The notes beneath the pieces are model-generated. The model was not told the origin of the DNA. It worked only from the letters and a program-made list of their open reading frames with translations, and ran no database searches. DNA of 56,420 nucleotides. Source: Planctomycetota bacterium. Lineage in GTDB: Bacteria; Planctomycetota; UBA1135; UBA2386. The position numbers and the translations under genes were made by a program. This document shows, one piece after another, positions 24,728-33,881 of this stretch; the first letter of the stretch is position 1, and each line of letters opens with the position of its first letter. Location: contig CANEYR010000019.1 of NCBI GenBank assembly GCA_947444055.1, forward strand, positions 1-56,420, read 5' to 3'.

Positions 24728-25921
24728 ATGCGCCACCTGCTCGCCATCCCCTTCCTGCTCGCCACCGCCACCGCCCAATCCGTGTTGCCGCCCTTCTCAG
24801 TGGCCTACCAAGTCGTGCGACTCGGCCCGATGCCAGGCATCTTCTCCTATGGCGGCACCGCCTTCCTGCCAAGCAACCCGAATGTGTTGCTGATCTCGCC
24901 CTGGCCGTCGACGGAGATCACCGCGGTCATCGTGACGCGCGATGGGCAGGGCTTCATCAATGGCCTCAGCGCATCGACCCCGGTCGCGACCGTCGGCGGC
25001 ACCGACGGCGGTCTCGCCTTCGGACCAACCGGCGTGCTGTTCCACACTTGGTTCGGCCCCAACCGGCTCGGCCAGATTCTGCCAGGCAGCACGGTGACCA
25101 ACCGCAGCGACGATCTCGGTCCGCTGGGATTGCTGTCGTCGGTCGGCGCCTGCACGTTCGTGCCAGCGGGTCTACCCGGAGCAGGACGATTCAAAGTCTG
25201 CGGTTGGTCCGGGAGTGACTTTCATGACGTGACCCTGACCCCGGATGGTCTCGGCACCTTCACACCAACCACCACCGGCACCCCGATCATCCTGACCGGC
25301 GGCATCGAAGGCATCGTCTACGTCCCCGCGAACGCGCCGCTGCTCGGCGGCCAACTGCTCACCGCCGAGTGGGGACCAGGAATCATCAGCGCCTACCAGA
25401 TCGATGCGAATGGCGACCCGATCGCGAGCACGCGGCAAGTCGTCATCGGCGGCGCGAACCCGCCCGGTGGCGGTGCGGTCGATCCGATCACTGGCGACAT
25501 TGTGTTCGCGACCAGCGGCGGCGAACTGATCGCCCTGCGCAGTGGCCAAGCCTGCGGCACCAGCACCAGCTATGGCATCGCGAGCCCTGGCCTCAGCGGC
25601 ACGCCGACGCTATCCGGCGCCGGCTGCGCCAACATCGGTCAGACCATGATCCTGAATGCGCACGGCGCGCCATTCGGCCTCGGCCTGCTGGCGACCGGCT
25701 ACCAACTCAACTTCGTTTGGGAAGGGCTCACCATTCTGCAGTCGCTCGACGCGACCGTGATCAGTGTGCTCGACGTCAATGGCAATTGGGCGCTGCCGCT
25801 GGCGATCCCGCTGGCGCCGGCACTCGGCTACCAGCACGTCTACTTCCAAGTCGCCTACCTCGATGCCAGCACGCAGTCTGGCCTGGTGGCGAGTGCGGGT
25901 CTCGACGTGCTTGTGCGGTGA
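24728..25921 (+). CDS. secreted beta-propeller-like protein with C-terminal tail domain
   Basis: 397 residues, signal peptide MRHLLAIPFLLATATAQS. The body has repeated beta motifs such as GGLAFGPTGVLFHTWFGPNR, IEGIVYVPANAPLLGG and GGGAVDPITGDIVFATSGG, as in SMP-30/NHL-type or PEP-anchored propellers. The last ~110 residues (GTPTLSGAGCANIGQTMIL ... ASAGLDVLV) are a variant of the tail domain on the WNG proteins. There is no CGTCAC-N16-CGTT element in front. Function unknown. Confidence 0.82.
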   Translation: MRHLLAIPFLLATATAQSVLPPFSVAYQVVRLGPMPGIFSYGGTAFLPSNPNVLLISPWPSTEITAVIVTRDGQGFINGLSASTPVATVGGTDGGLAFGPTGVLFHTWFGPNRLGQILPGSTVTNRSDDLGPLGLLSSVGACTFVPAGLPGAGRFKVCGWSGSDFHDVTLTPDGLGTFTPTTTGTPIILTGGIEGIVYVPANAPLLGGQLLTAEWGPGIISAYQIDANGDPIASTRQVVIGGANPPGGGAVDPITGDIVFATSGGELIALRSGQACGTSTSYGIASPGLSGTPTLSGAGCANIGQTMILNAHGAPFGLGLLATGYQLNFVWEGLTILQSLDATVISVLDVNGNWALPLAIPLAPALGYQHVYFQVAYLDASTQSGLVASAGLDVLVR

Positions 25922-26036
25922 GGGCGTGTCGGCAATGAGTCGACTCGCCAGGGCCACCTTGCCAGTCGCCGCCGTGCAACCGATCATCGCGCCCTCGCGC
26001 GTGTGCTGCTTAAGCCACGCCGCCGAGCGACACCCG

Positions 26037-26342
26037 ATGACCGAAGCCGACGACACTCGCCTGCTGCTGCAGCAATGGCACGCAGGCGAACAAGCCGCCA
26101 TCGATCGCCTCGTCGCGCGCGACCTGCCGTGGATTCGCGACTTCGTGCGCCAACGCCTGGGACCGCTGCTGCGCGCCCGCGGCGAAACGATGGACTACGT
26201 GCAAGCGGCGGCGATGGACGTGCTGCGCTACACGCCGCGTTTTCTCACCGAGAACCGTCACCACTTTCGTTCGCTCGTCGCCCGCATCGTCGAGAACCAT
26301 CTGCGCGACGCCCATGACTTTCACACCGCGGCGCGCCGCTGA
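26037..26342 (+). pseudogene. sigma-70 family factor, region 2 only (truncated)
   Basis: 101 residues: TEADDTRLLLQQWHAGEQAA, IDRLVARDLPWIRDFVRQRL, GETMDYVQAAAMDVLRYTPR, HHFRSLVARIVENHLRDAHDF. This is a clear sigma region 2 of the planctomycete ECF type. The frame ends right after it, two nt before the convergent icd stop, where a linker and region 4 (promoter -35 reader) should follow. Without region 4 it is probably an inactive remnant, unless it works as a partner to another factor. Confidence 0.7.
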
Positions 26343-26344
26343 CT

Positions 26345-27562
26345 CTAGCTACGCAGCTTCTGCCGCAGCGCCGCGTCGAGCGTGTCGAGGAACTGCTCGG
26401 TCGTCAGCCACGGCGCTTTGGCGTCGATCAGGATCGCGAGGTCCTTGGTCATGCGGCCCGACTCGACCGTATCGACGCAGACCTTCTCGAGGGCATCGGC
26501 GAAATCGACCACGTCGTGGGTGCCGTCAAACTTGCCACGCCACTTCAGCCCCTGCGTCCATGCAAAGATCGACGCGATGGGATTGGTCGACGTCGGCTTG
26601 CCCTTCTGGTGCTCGCGGAAGTGGCGCGTCACCGTGCCATGCGCAGCCTCGGCCTCAATCGTCTTGCCGTCCGGAGTCATCAACACCGACGTCATCAGGC
26701 CGAGCGAACCGAAGCCCTGCGCCACACTGTCGGACTGCACGTCGCCGTCGTAGTTCTTGCACGCCCACACGAAGCCGCCTTCCCACTTCATCGCGGACGC
26801 GACCATGTCGTCGATCAAGCGATGCTCATAGACGATGTTCTTCGCCTTGAACTTGGCGGCGAACTCACCGTCGAACACCTGCTGGAACAGGTCCTTGAAG
26901 CGGCCGTCGTACTTCTTGAGGATCGTGTTCTTGGTCGACAGGTAGACCGGCCACCCGCGTTCGAGCCCGTAGTTGAGTGAACTGCGCGCGAAGCCAATGA
27001 TCTGTTCGTCGAGGTTGTACATGCCGAGTGCGACGCCGCCGGCCGGGAAGTCGAACACCTTGTATTCGGTCGCCTTGCTGCCGTCCTTCGGCGTGAACGT
27101 CATCGTCAACGTACCTGCACCCTTCACGACAAAGTCGGTGGCGCGGTACTGATCGCCATAGGCGTGGCGGCCGATCACGATCGGCTTCGTCCAGCCGGGC
27201 ACTAGGCGCGGCACGTTCTTGCAGATGATGGGCTCGCGGAAAATCGTGCCGCCGACGATGTTGCGAATCGTGCCGTTGGGCGAACGCCACATCTCCTTGA
27301 GTTTGAACTCCTCCACGCGCGCCTCGTCCGGCGTGATCGTCGCGCACTTCACAGCGACGCCATACTTCTTGGTGGCGTTGGCCGAATCGACTGTGACCTG
27401 GTCGTTGGTGGCATCGCGGTGCTCGATGCCGAGGTCGTAGTACTTCAAGTCGATCTCGAGGTACGGAAGGATCAGCTTCTCCTTGATGAACTTCCAAATG
27501 ATGCGCGTCATCTCGTCGCCATCCATCTCGACGACGGGGTTCTTGACCTTGATCTTGCTCAT
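26345..27562 (-). CDS. icd: NADP-dependent isocitrate dehydrogenase
   Basis: 405 residues, the usual length for the eukaryotic-like homodimeric class. It oxidatively decarboxylates isocitrate to 2-oxoglutarate in the TCA cycle. Visible signatures are [11 protein letters not shown] near the N-terminus, [20 protein letters not shown] (isocitrate-binding Ser/Asn and Arg), the Mg-site Asp block [20 protein letters not shown], and the NADP-binding [17 protein letters not shown]. Single gene unit, convergent with the sigma relic and divergent from the FG-GAP gene. Confidence 0.96.
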   Translation of the reverse strand: MSKIKVKNPVVEMDGDEMTRIIWKFIKEKLILPYLEIDLKYYDLGIEHRDATNDQVTVDSANATKKYGVAVKCATITPDEARVEEFKLKEMWRSPNGTIRNIVGGTIFREPIICKNVPRLVPGWTKPIVIGRHAYGDQYRATDFVVKGAGTLTMTFTPKDGSKATEYKVFDFPAGGVALGMYNLDEQIIGFARSSLNYGLERGWPVYLSTKNTILKKYDGRFKDLFQQVFDGEFAAKFKAKNIVYEHRLIDDMVASAMKWEGGFVWACKNYDGDVQSDSVAQGFGSLGLMTSVLMTPDGKTIEAEAAHGTVTRHFREHQKGKPTSTNPIASIFAWTQGLKWRGKFDGTHDVVDFADALEKVCVDTVESGRMTKDLAILIDAKAPWLTTEQFLDTLDAALRQKLRS

Positions 27563-27689
27563 GTGGGAGTGCTAGCCGACCGACCGGCGGCAAGGCAATG
27601 GCCTAGTGCACTCGGCGGAGGCATCGTGCATCGCGGAGTTCGTTCAGCAACGCCACGTTCGGTGCGGCTTCCGACCCCGGTAACGCCCC

Positions 27690-28763
27690 GTGCACGCCCT
27701 TCCCATCGCCGCGATCGCAGTGCTCCATGCGCCACTATTCGCGCAGGCAGGTTTCGAGTCCGTGCCACTGCCCGAAGCGGGGGGCGCCTTCCGCACAACC
27801 ATCGCACTCGGTGAGATCGACGGCGACGGCATCGAAGATCTTGTGATCGGTCGCCATGGCACCTTCGCGCTGCGGCGAGGCATCGCCCGCGGCCCGCAAC
27901 GCCAGTTCGCGGCCGAGCAGCCTGTCGCCGTCACGATCGAGTGCAGCTGCGAGAATGTTGGCCAGCCGCAGCTCGTCGATGTCGATCGCGATGGCGATCT
28001 CGACCTGCTCACGCTCGACACCCCGATGAGCCTGCGCGCTCGCGCTGTCTGGTGTGCCAACGATGGCAAAGGCGCCTTTGCCGCGGCGCAGGCGCTGTCG
28101 ACTGCAGGGCAAGCGCTCGCTCTGACCAGCCGGACCAATTCAATCCACCTCGTCGACTGGAACGGCGACGGCCAACTCGATCTGCTCGTGTCCGCCCTGG
28201 AGGTCGTCGTGCATCTAGGCAACGGCAGGGGTTTCGCGGCCACATCGTTGCCGGTCAGTGGGCGTGCGCATGCGGTGCTCGCCGCCGATTGGAATGGCGA
28301 CCGCGGGTTCGACTTGTTGGCGTTCGAAGGCGACGCGATCGTGCTGCGCACGCGCACCAACGATCGCTTCGACGCGCCACAGCGGTTGGCAACCGTGCGC
28401 GCCGGTGATGGCGAGACGCGCCTCGCGGCCGCCGACTGGGATGGTGATGGCAAGCTCGACTTGCTGCTGAGTGAGACCATCCGGCAGCAGCAACCCGTTC
28501 TCGCGCCCGACGTCGCTGCCGACTACCAAGAACGGCAGCGGGTCGCGGAGCGCGAGCTCGCAGTCGTCATCGCGGAATTCAAGGAGCTGAATGCGTCGCG
28601 GCCGCCGATTGGCGATGCCGCGGCGATGGCGAAACGCGCGCAACGGCGCGAGCAACTCGAGGCCCGGGCCAAGGGCCCGCAGGCGACCCTTGAGGACCTG
28701 CGCGTCAAACGCAGCCAGCCCGGCACGGTCCTGAGTTCCACCCGAGCCCTATTGCGGCGCTGA
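27690..28763 (+). CDS. secreted FG-GAP/VCBS-repeat protein
   Basis: 357 residues from GTG 27690 with a short signal sequence (IAAIAVLHAPLFAQA). At least five repeats carry the Asp-rich calcium-type loop: EIDGDGIEDLVIG, DVDRDGDLDLLTL, DWNGDGQLDLLVS, DWNGDRGFDLLAF and DWDGDGKLDLLLS. They would build a seven-bladed propeller-like fold. The last ~90 residues are charged and helical, probably coiled coil (YQERQRVAERELAVVIAEFKE). No partner gene is evident. Confidence 0.85.
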   Translation: MHALPIAAIAVLHAPLFAQAGFESVPLPEAGGAFRTTIALGEIDGDGIEDLVIGRHGTFALRRGIARGPQRQFAAEQPVAVTIECSCENVGQPQLVDVDRDGDLDLLTLDTPMSLRARAVWCANDGKGAFAAAQALSTAGQALALTSRTNSIHLVDWNGDGQLDLLVSALEVVVHLGNGRGFAATSLPVSGRAHAVLAADWNGDRGFDLLAFEGDAIVLRTRTNDRFDAPQRLATVRAGDGETRLAAADWDGDGKLDLLLSETIRQQQPVLAPDVAADYQERQRVAERELAVVIAEFKELNASRPPIGDAAAMAKRAQRREQLEARAKGPQATLEDLRVKRSQPGTVLSSTRALLRR

Positions 28764-28823
28764 GATCATCCAACGGTGCGGCTCGGCGGTGACCCGCCAA
28801 CCTGGGCAGACTAGACCCAGAGT

Positions 28824-30107
28824 ATGACGCCCCTCCGATTCGGTTGGCAGTTGCTAGCCGCAGCGGCCTGTATCGCCAGCCTGTTGGCTCAGGATGACTT
28901 GCGCGATGTCGTCCGCCTGAAGAACGGCCAAGAGGTCCGCGGCCGCGTGTTCTCGCGCTGGCTACCGACGGAACTGATCGTCATGCAAGGCGGCAAACGT
29001 TTGCGCCTGCCGCATGCCCAAGTGGTCGCCATCGACACCGTTCGCGACCGCACGCGTGAGTTCTTCCAACTGAGTGATCGCCTGCCTGATCATGCTCGGC
29101 ACCGTTGGTTCCTCGCCGAGTGGGCGCTGGGCAAGGGGCTGGTGGCGTTGGCCCACCTGCAAGCGATGGACATCGTGTTGCGCGAGCCGGATCACGCCGA
29201 AGCCCACACCCTGCTCGGCCACCGTTTGGTCGGCAAGCGCTGGCTCTGGCCGCACAACGACGAATGGCGTTCGTTCGAAGACCTCGAACGCTTTCACGCC
29301 GACTTCGGCCATCCGTGGCGCCTCGAAGGCGAACACTTCGAGGTGCGCTCGAATGCCACCCTGCGCCGCGTCGTGGACACCGCCCTCGATCTCGAACGTC
29401 TGTATCTGTGGTGGCACGAAGAGTTCGGCGAGGAACTCGGGCTCTACGAAGTGGTCGGCACGAAGTTGGCTGTGCAGGTGTGGCGTGACCGCTCTTCCTT
29501 CAACGCGCTGAGCAGCGATGGCCATCCGTACTTCCAGCATCGCATGGAGGGCACCAATGAAGAGGCTCGCTGCTCGACCTACTTTGTGGCGGAGTCGCCG
29601 GAACGACCGACGCGATTGTTCGAAGTCGCCACGCAGCACCTGCTCTACCGGACCTTGGCCGATGATCCCGCCTTGCAGAACGGGCACCGATACTGCGGCT
29701 GGGGCGAAGTTGGCTTGGCGCAGTACGTCGAACGGCGACTTGGCGGGGCGCCGGGCCGCGCGCAGCCAAAGCCCTGGAGCCTCACCATCGACGAAGGGCG
29801 GCTGATCACCACCGGCAACGAGATCGGTCTGCAGAACCTCACCCACCGTTCGGTGCGTCAGTTCCACTTCGTCGTCGCCAATGACACCCAATACATGTGG
29901 GCCGCGGCGCATCTCTTCACGGCGTACCTCCTGGACGGGGATCGGGGCACCAGCGCCCGCCGTGGCTTTCTGACGTACCTCGTGCAAGGCTTGCGCGGCG
30001 CCAAAGGCGACAGCAGCACGACGTTCGATGAACTGCTCGGCTGCAAGATCGAGACGCTCGATCGACCGTGGCGCAAGTGGCTCACCGACCTCATGGCGGC
30101 GCTCTGA
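28824..30107 (+). CDS. secreted gluzincin-like protein lacking the zinc motif
   Basis: 427 residues with signal peptide LLAAAACIASLLAQD. An N-terminal VRLKNGQEVRGRVFSRW block is followed by a helical region. From residue ~175 the layout fits DUF1570-like peptidases (HFEVRSNATLRRVVDTALDLE, a helix, then the would-be metal helix). Where HExxH is expected the sequence is FEVATQH, and GWGEVGLAQYVE replaces the usual WLxEGLAEY, so the protein should not bind zinc. Hence a non-catalytic homologue; inference from pattern only. Confidence 0.7.
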   Translation: MTPLRFGWQLLAAAACIASLLAQDDLRDVVRLKNGQEVRGRVFSRWLPTELIVMQGGKRLRLPHAQVVAIDTVRDRTREFFQLSDRLPDHARHRWFLAEWALGKGLVALAHLQAMDIVLREPDHAEAHTLLGHRLVGKRWLWPHNDEWRSFEDLERFHADFGHPWRLEGEHFEVRSNATLRRVVDTALDLERLYLWWHEEFGEELGLYEVVGTKLAVQVWRDRSSFNALSSDGHPYFQHRMEGTNEEARCSTYFVAESPERPTRLFEVATQHLLYRTLADDPALQNGHRYCGWGEVGLAQYVERRLGGAPGRAQPKPWSLTIDEGRLITTGNEIGLQNLTHRSVRQFHFVVANDTQYMWAAAHLFTAYLLDGDRGTSARRGFLTYLVQGLRGAKGDSSTTFDELLGCKIETLDRPWRKWLTDLMAAL

Positions 30108-30152
30108 GTCGAGACGAACCCACGATCGATTCGCCGGCGTTCGCGGTCACGC

Positions 30153-30734
30153 CTACAGCGGCGGCAGGCCGACGTCGCGACGCAAACTCGCAGGATCGAG
30201 CCCGGTAACCAGCGTGCGCAGATTGCCGTAGAACGCCGAGTGACCAAAGCCGCCAGCAACCATCTCGTCGCATGCTTCGCTCGGCGTCAAGCCGTCGATG
30301 GCGACGCGCCACGCCGCCACCACGGCACCCGTGCGATCGGCTCCTCGCCAGCAATGCACCACCACCGGCTTCTTTGCTTGCACGACCGCGCGCAAGGCAT
30401 CGACCAGCTGCGCGTAGGTCAGATCGCCGGCATCGAGCGGCAGCTCGTTGAGTGCGAGTGGCGTGCCTTCGACTTCGTCGACATCACTGTGGTACTCACG
30501 CAGATTGACCACGGACTGGATGCCAAACGCTGCCAACTGGCGCATGCCAGCGCGCGATGGCTGCGCGCAGCGATGCACGTCTGGCGACACCACAAACCAG
30601 TTGCTGACGCCCTTGCCGAGCACCGGCTGCGCCCAGTTCGTAGGACGCACGCGCAGCGTGTCGGAGGTCGTCGTGCCGCAAGCCACCAACCAGAAGCACA
30701 CGAAGAGAGGAAAGCGCAACATCGGTGCACGCAT
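30153..30734 (-). CDS. lipoprotein tyrosine / dual-specificity phosphatase
   Basis: 193 residues. The signal sequence ends LVACG (lipobox) so it is probably a lipoprotein. The active-site loop is HCWRGADRTG, the C-x5-R motif of cysteine phosphatases, preceded by a general-acid Asp candidate in LPLDAGDLTYAQ. It lies one nt downstream of the MFS gene (TAGcATG), so the two form an operon. Its substrate (protein, phosphoinositide or small molecule) is not predictable. Confidence 0.83.
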   Translation of the reverse strand: MRAPMLRFPLFVCFWLVACGTTTSDTLRVRPTNWAQPVLGKGVSNWFVVSPDVHRCAQPSRAGMRQLAAFGIQSVVNLREYHSDVDEVEGTPLALNELPLDAGDLTYAQLVDALRAVVQAKKPVVVHCWRGADRTGAVVAAWRVAIDGLTPSEACDEMVAGGFGHSAFYGNLRTLVTGLDPASLRRDVGLPPL

Positions 30735-30735
30735 G

Positions 30736-32124
30736 CTATCGCGGCGGAACCTCGACGACGTCCTCGGGCAACGGCCGCCCCTTCGTCTCCGGCAAGAACA
30801 ACAGGGCCACGATGCCGAGCACGAAGATGGCGCTCATGCAGCTCGCAGCATCGCGGAAGGCGTCCATCTTCGCCTCCGGCGACGACGCATCACCTCCGAC
30901 CCAAGTCTTGATCGAAGCCGACTGCAGGATGCCGACGGCGGCGAAGAGGCGGCCGACGTTGTAGCAAAAGCTGGTGCCGGTGCTGCGCAGCCGCATCGGG
31001 AACAACTCGGGCAAGTAGATCGCGAACCCTGCAAACAACGACAGTTGGGTGGCGCCCATGAAGAAGCTCATCCAGAGGTCTTCCTTGCCGTCGAAGCACT
31101 GAAAGAAGGCGACGGTCGCAATCAAGGCCAGCAAGAACGCGATCACAAACGCCGGCCGACGGCCGATGCGCTGCACGAGCTGGATCATCAACTGCATGCC
31201 GATCACGCCGCCGAAGTTCTGCACGATCGAGTTGATGCCGACCCAGGTTGCTCGAGCGCCGCTGATCTCAGCTTCCGGCAAACCCTGCGCCCGCAGCGAG
31301 CGTTCGATCACGGGGCCGACCAGTTCGGGCGAGAAGAAGCCGATGCCCCACAGACCCATCACGCCGGCGACCGAGAGCAACATGCCAAACAACGCTGCAC
31401 GCCGCCAACGCGCCTCGCCGAAGAGCACTGCATACGAACCGAACCGCAACCCCGCGGCGCGCCCAGCAGCGCGCGCCTTCACCCATTTCTCAGGTTCTGA
31501 GAGCCGCAGCTGCAGCACCACGCACAAGAACGCCGGCAAGGCGCCGAGCAAGAACATCAGCTTCCACGCCCACTCCGGCGGGATCGTCTTCGCGGTGACG
31601 AGGCCACCCACCCACATGCTGATCAGGCCCGCGACGATGTTGCCGAGCGCCGACGAAGTCTGCAGCGTGCCCAACGCGCCCGAGCGACTGCGATCGGGCA
31701 CGGTGTCCGCAACCAGTGCGACCGCGAGCCCGAACACGCCACCGACACCAAGTCCGGTGATGAGACGGTAGATCGCGAAGTCGATCCAACCCGTCGACAG
31801 CGCCGAGAGACCGGTGAACACCGAATACAGCAGCACCGTCAGCGTCAGCGTGCGCGCGCGGCCAATGCGATCGCCCATCGAGCCGAAGACCATGCCGCCG
31901 ATCGCCCACCCGATCATGAAGATCGCAGTCGCGTAGGTGCCGTATTGACCCGCGTCCACGCCTGGCGGCAGCAAGCTCTGCATCGCGGAGTTGCGCGCGA
32001 GAATGAACAGCTGCTGGTCGAGGCAATCGAAGAACCACGCCAGCGTCGCCATCGAGAACACGAACCAGTGGTAGCGCGTCAGGCCCTTCCACCACGGCAG
32101 GTCTCGTTCGCTGGCCTTAGACAT
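30736..32124 (-). CDS. major facilitator superfamily transporter
   Basis: 462 residues, about twelve hydrophobic segments. MFS signatures: GSMGDRIGRARTL between TM2 and TM3, a second RSRSGALGT in the middle of the first half, and QRIGRRPAFVIAF in the second half. The N-terminus (WFFDCLDQQLFILAR) resembles the metabolite/sugar:H+ symporter branch. Substrate unknown. It is the first gene of a two-gene unit with the phosphatase. Confidence 0.9.
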   Translation of the reverse strand: MSKASERDLPWWKGLTRYHWFVFSMATLAWFFDCLDQQLFILARNSAMQSLLPPGVDAGQYGTYATAIFMIGWAIGGMVFGSMGDRIGRARTLTLTVLLYSVFTGLSALSTGWIDFAIYRLITGLGVGGVFGLAVALVADTVPDRSRSGALGTLQTSSALGNIVAGLISMWVGGLVTAKTIPPEWAWKLMFLLGALPAFLCVVLQLRLSEPEKWVKARAAGRAAGLRFGSYAVLFGEARWRRAALFGMLLSVAGVMGLWGIGFFSPELVGPVIERSLRAQGLPEAEISGARATWVGINSIVQNFGGVIGMQLMIQLVQRIGRRPAFVIAFLLALIATVAFFQCFDGKEDLWMSFFMGATQLSLFAGFAIYLPELFPMRLRSTGTSFCYNVGRLFAAVGILQSASIKTWVGGDASSPEAKMDAFRDAASCMSAIFVLGIVALLFLPETKGRPLPEDVVEVPPR

Positions 32125-32243
32125 CGCGCGTCAGGTTGCGCGCACGACGCAGCGCGGCCAAGGCAAAAGTGCGGCGCGCCCGGCCCAGGGTGTTTGGCAC
32201 GACCGGTCCGAGCAGGTTGACTGGCCCTTCAAAGGCCGCGTCG

Positions 32244-32570
32244 CTAGTTGGCCGGCACGTCGGCCTTCTTGACGAAGTACATGCGCTTGGTTGTCGTGCT
32301 CAGCTGGAGCGCCTCGGCTCGTGCCTCCACCTCCTGCGCGTAAGGAAACTGCTTCACTTCCTTGCCACTCGGATCGCAGACGAGCCAGACAATGCGCACG
32401 CGGCCACGCGTTGACGCCGCTGACTTGCCTGAGGACTTGCTCGAGGTCTTGCTTGAGGGCTTGCGCGCCGCTGGCGGCAGCGCGGCTTTCTCAGCCTTGG
32501 CGACAGCCTTTTCCTTGGCCGTTGCGTCCGCTTCCGCGCGAAGGTGTGCGATTCGATCCCGATTGGACAT
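32244..32570 (-). CDS. small Lys/Ala-rich conserved hypothetical protein
   Basis: 108 residues starting at ATG 32570 (ATG 32582 possible). An Ala/Glu/Lys helix (RIAHLRAEADATAKEKAVAK) leads to a low-complexity Ser/Lys linker. A compact end follows: VRIVWLVCDPSGKEVKQFPY, then EVEARAEALQLSTTTKRMYF. Looks like a DNA- or RNA-associated basic protein, but no family is recognised. Divergent from the FPDEYA gene at 32782. Confidence 0.6.
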   Translation of the reverse strand: MSNRDRIAHLRAEADATAKEKAVAKAEKAALPPAARKPSSKTSSKSSGKSAASTRGRVRIVWLVCDPSGKEVKQFPYAQEVEARAEALQLSTTTKRMYFVKKADVPAN

Positions 32571-32721
32571 CCTGCCTACCATGCCGCGCAGTCTAGGGCC
32601 GGACACGACGCCAGCGTGCGACGGTGATCTGAATCTTGGTGCGGAATGCGCGCGGCGAGTGAACATCGTTCGCTGACCTGGGGCGCAGAAACTCACAAAG
32701 ACGTGTTCGGTTGCCGACGGC

Positions 32722-32738
32722 CCTGCTTCTGAAGCAGG
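32722..32738 (+). repeat. leader hairpin upstream of 32782 gene
   Basis: CCTGCTT-ctg-AAGCAGG, seven-bp perfect stem. A second short inverted repeat CCCGC-ttcc-GCGGG follows at about 32744. Both lie before the ATG and probably in the 5' leader. The paralogue at 14099 also has a hairpin before its start. Confidence 0.5.
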
Positions 32739-32781
32739 CATCCCCCGCTTCCGCGGGACTCGTCTTTTCGCGACCAAGTCC

Positions 32782-33852
32782 ATGAACAAGCCCGCTTCTC
32801 TCCTGCCCTTCGTTCTCCTCTGCACCGCGGCCTTCGCACAGACCACGGCGATCTTTCCCGATGAGTACGCGGCCGTTGCCGAGGGCCCGTTCAACTCCCC
32901 TAACCTGCCGCTCGCCAACGGCACGTCGCGCAACCAATGCCTCTATGAGGGGGTCGATCTCCAGGTCCAGAGCGGCCATCAGATCACCAAGCTCGGCTTC
33001 CGCCAGGATGCGACGACGACGACGATGAACCTCGGCCGCAGTTTGCAGCTCGAGGTCCGCATGGGCTACTCGACCTACACGGCTGCCACGATGACGACGA
33101 CGTTCGATACGAACTACCACGTACCACCCATCACGGTGTTCGGGCCAGCCCTGTTCGTGTTGCCCAACCTGCGCGACCCGGCCAATCCGCTGACCGACGG
33201 CAAGTTCTTCCTCACGCTGACAACGCCATTCAACTACGTGCCGGCCGGGCGCAACCTCATCGTCGAGTACCGCGTCTTTGGCACCAGCGGCGGCGGCTCG
33301 CCGTTCACCTACATCCTCGACCGCGCCGACTACTACTCGGTGGTGACGAACGGTCCCGCTGGCTGCCTGCACTCAGGCGGCGGCCCGACGGTGCTCACAA
33401 CCACACCGACACGGCCAGGTCTCTACTACGACACGACTGTGACCAACGGCCCGACCAACGCCCCAGCCGTCCTGGCCCTCAGCCTCGGCGCGCCGCTGGC
33501 TCCTGCCTATAGCCTCGGCCCCATCTTCGCGGGCATCAGCCCAACCTGCACCGGCCAGCTGTCGCCGGTTGGACTCGCGACGCTCGGCGGCACGACCGGC
33601 GGCAGCGGCTACGCCAACTGGTACTTCGTGATTCCCAACAACCAGGCCTTCAACGACTACGCGATCTCAAGCCAGGGCCTGTTCCTCGACTTCTTCGCCC
33701 CCGGCGGTCTGGTCGTATCCAACGGTGCCCAGGTCATCACGGGAACCAACCCCCGCACCAGCATCGTCTACGCGGCTGGTGCGCCAACGGCACTGCCGAC
33801 TGGCAGCAAGTTGGCCAACTACTGCCCCGTCGCGTTCTTTGTGCATCAATGA
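32782..33852 (+). CDS. secreted protein of the 'FPDEYA' family, copy B
   Basis: 356 residues, signal peptide LLPFVLLCTAAFAQ then TTAIFPDEYAAVAEGPFNSP. Collinear with the 358-residue copy at 14099 throughout, with the same conserved blocks and the same NYCPVAFF-HQ end. All-beta, Gly/Asn/Pro rich, no catalytic motif. It lies 18 kb from its paralogue with housekeeping and other genes between, so the pair is not a simple tandem duplication. Its upstream region has no CGTCAC-N16-CGTT element. Confidence 0.85.
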   Translation: MNKPASLLPFVLLCTAAFAQTTAIFPDEYAAVAEGPFNSPNLPLANGTSRNQCLYEGVDLQVQSGHQITKLGFRQDATTTTMNLGRSLQLEVRMGYSTYTAATMTTTFDTNYHVPPITVFGPALFVLPNLRDPANPLTDGKFFLTLTTPFNYVPAGRNLIVEYRVFGTSGGGSPFTYILDRADYYSVVTNGPAGCLHSGGGPTVLTTTPTRPGLYYDTTVTNGPTNAPAVLALSLGAPLAPAYSLGPIFAGISPTCTGQLSPVGLATLGGTTGGSGYANWYFVIPNNQAFNDYAISSQGLFLDFFAPGGLVVSNGAQVITGTNPRTSIVYAAGAPTALPTGSKLANYCPVAFFVHQ

Positions 33853-33865
33853 ACGCACCCGCACG

Positions 33866-33881
33866 CGTCAGTTCGCTGACG
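33866..33881. terminator. bidirectional hairpin with TTCG loop
   Basis: CGTCAG-ttcg-CTGACG lies between the convergent ends of the FPDEYA gene and clpB and overlaps the clpB stop codon. The TTCG tetraloop makes a very stable RNA stem; no T-run follows. Confidence 0.5.
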
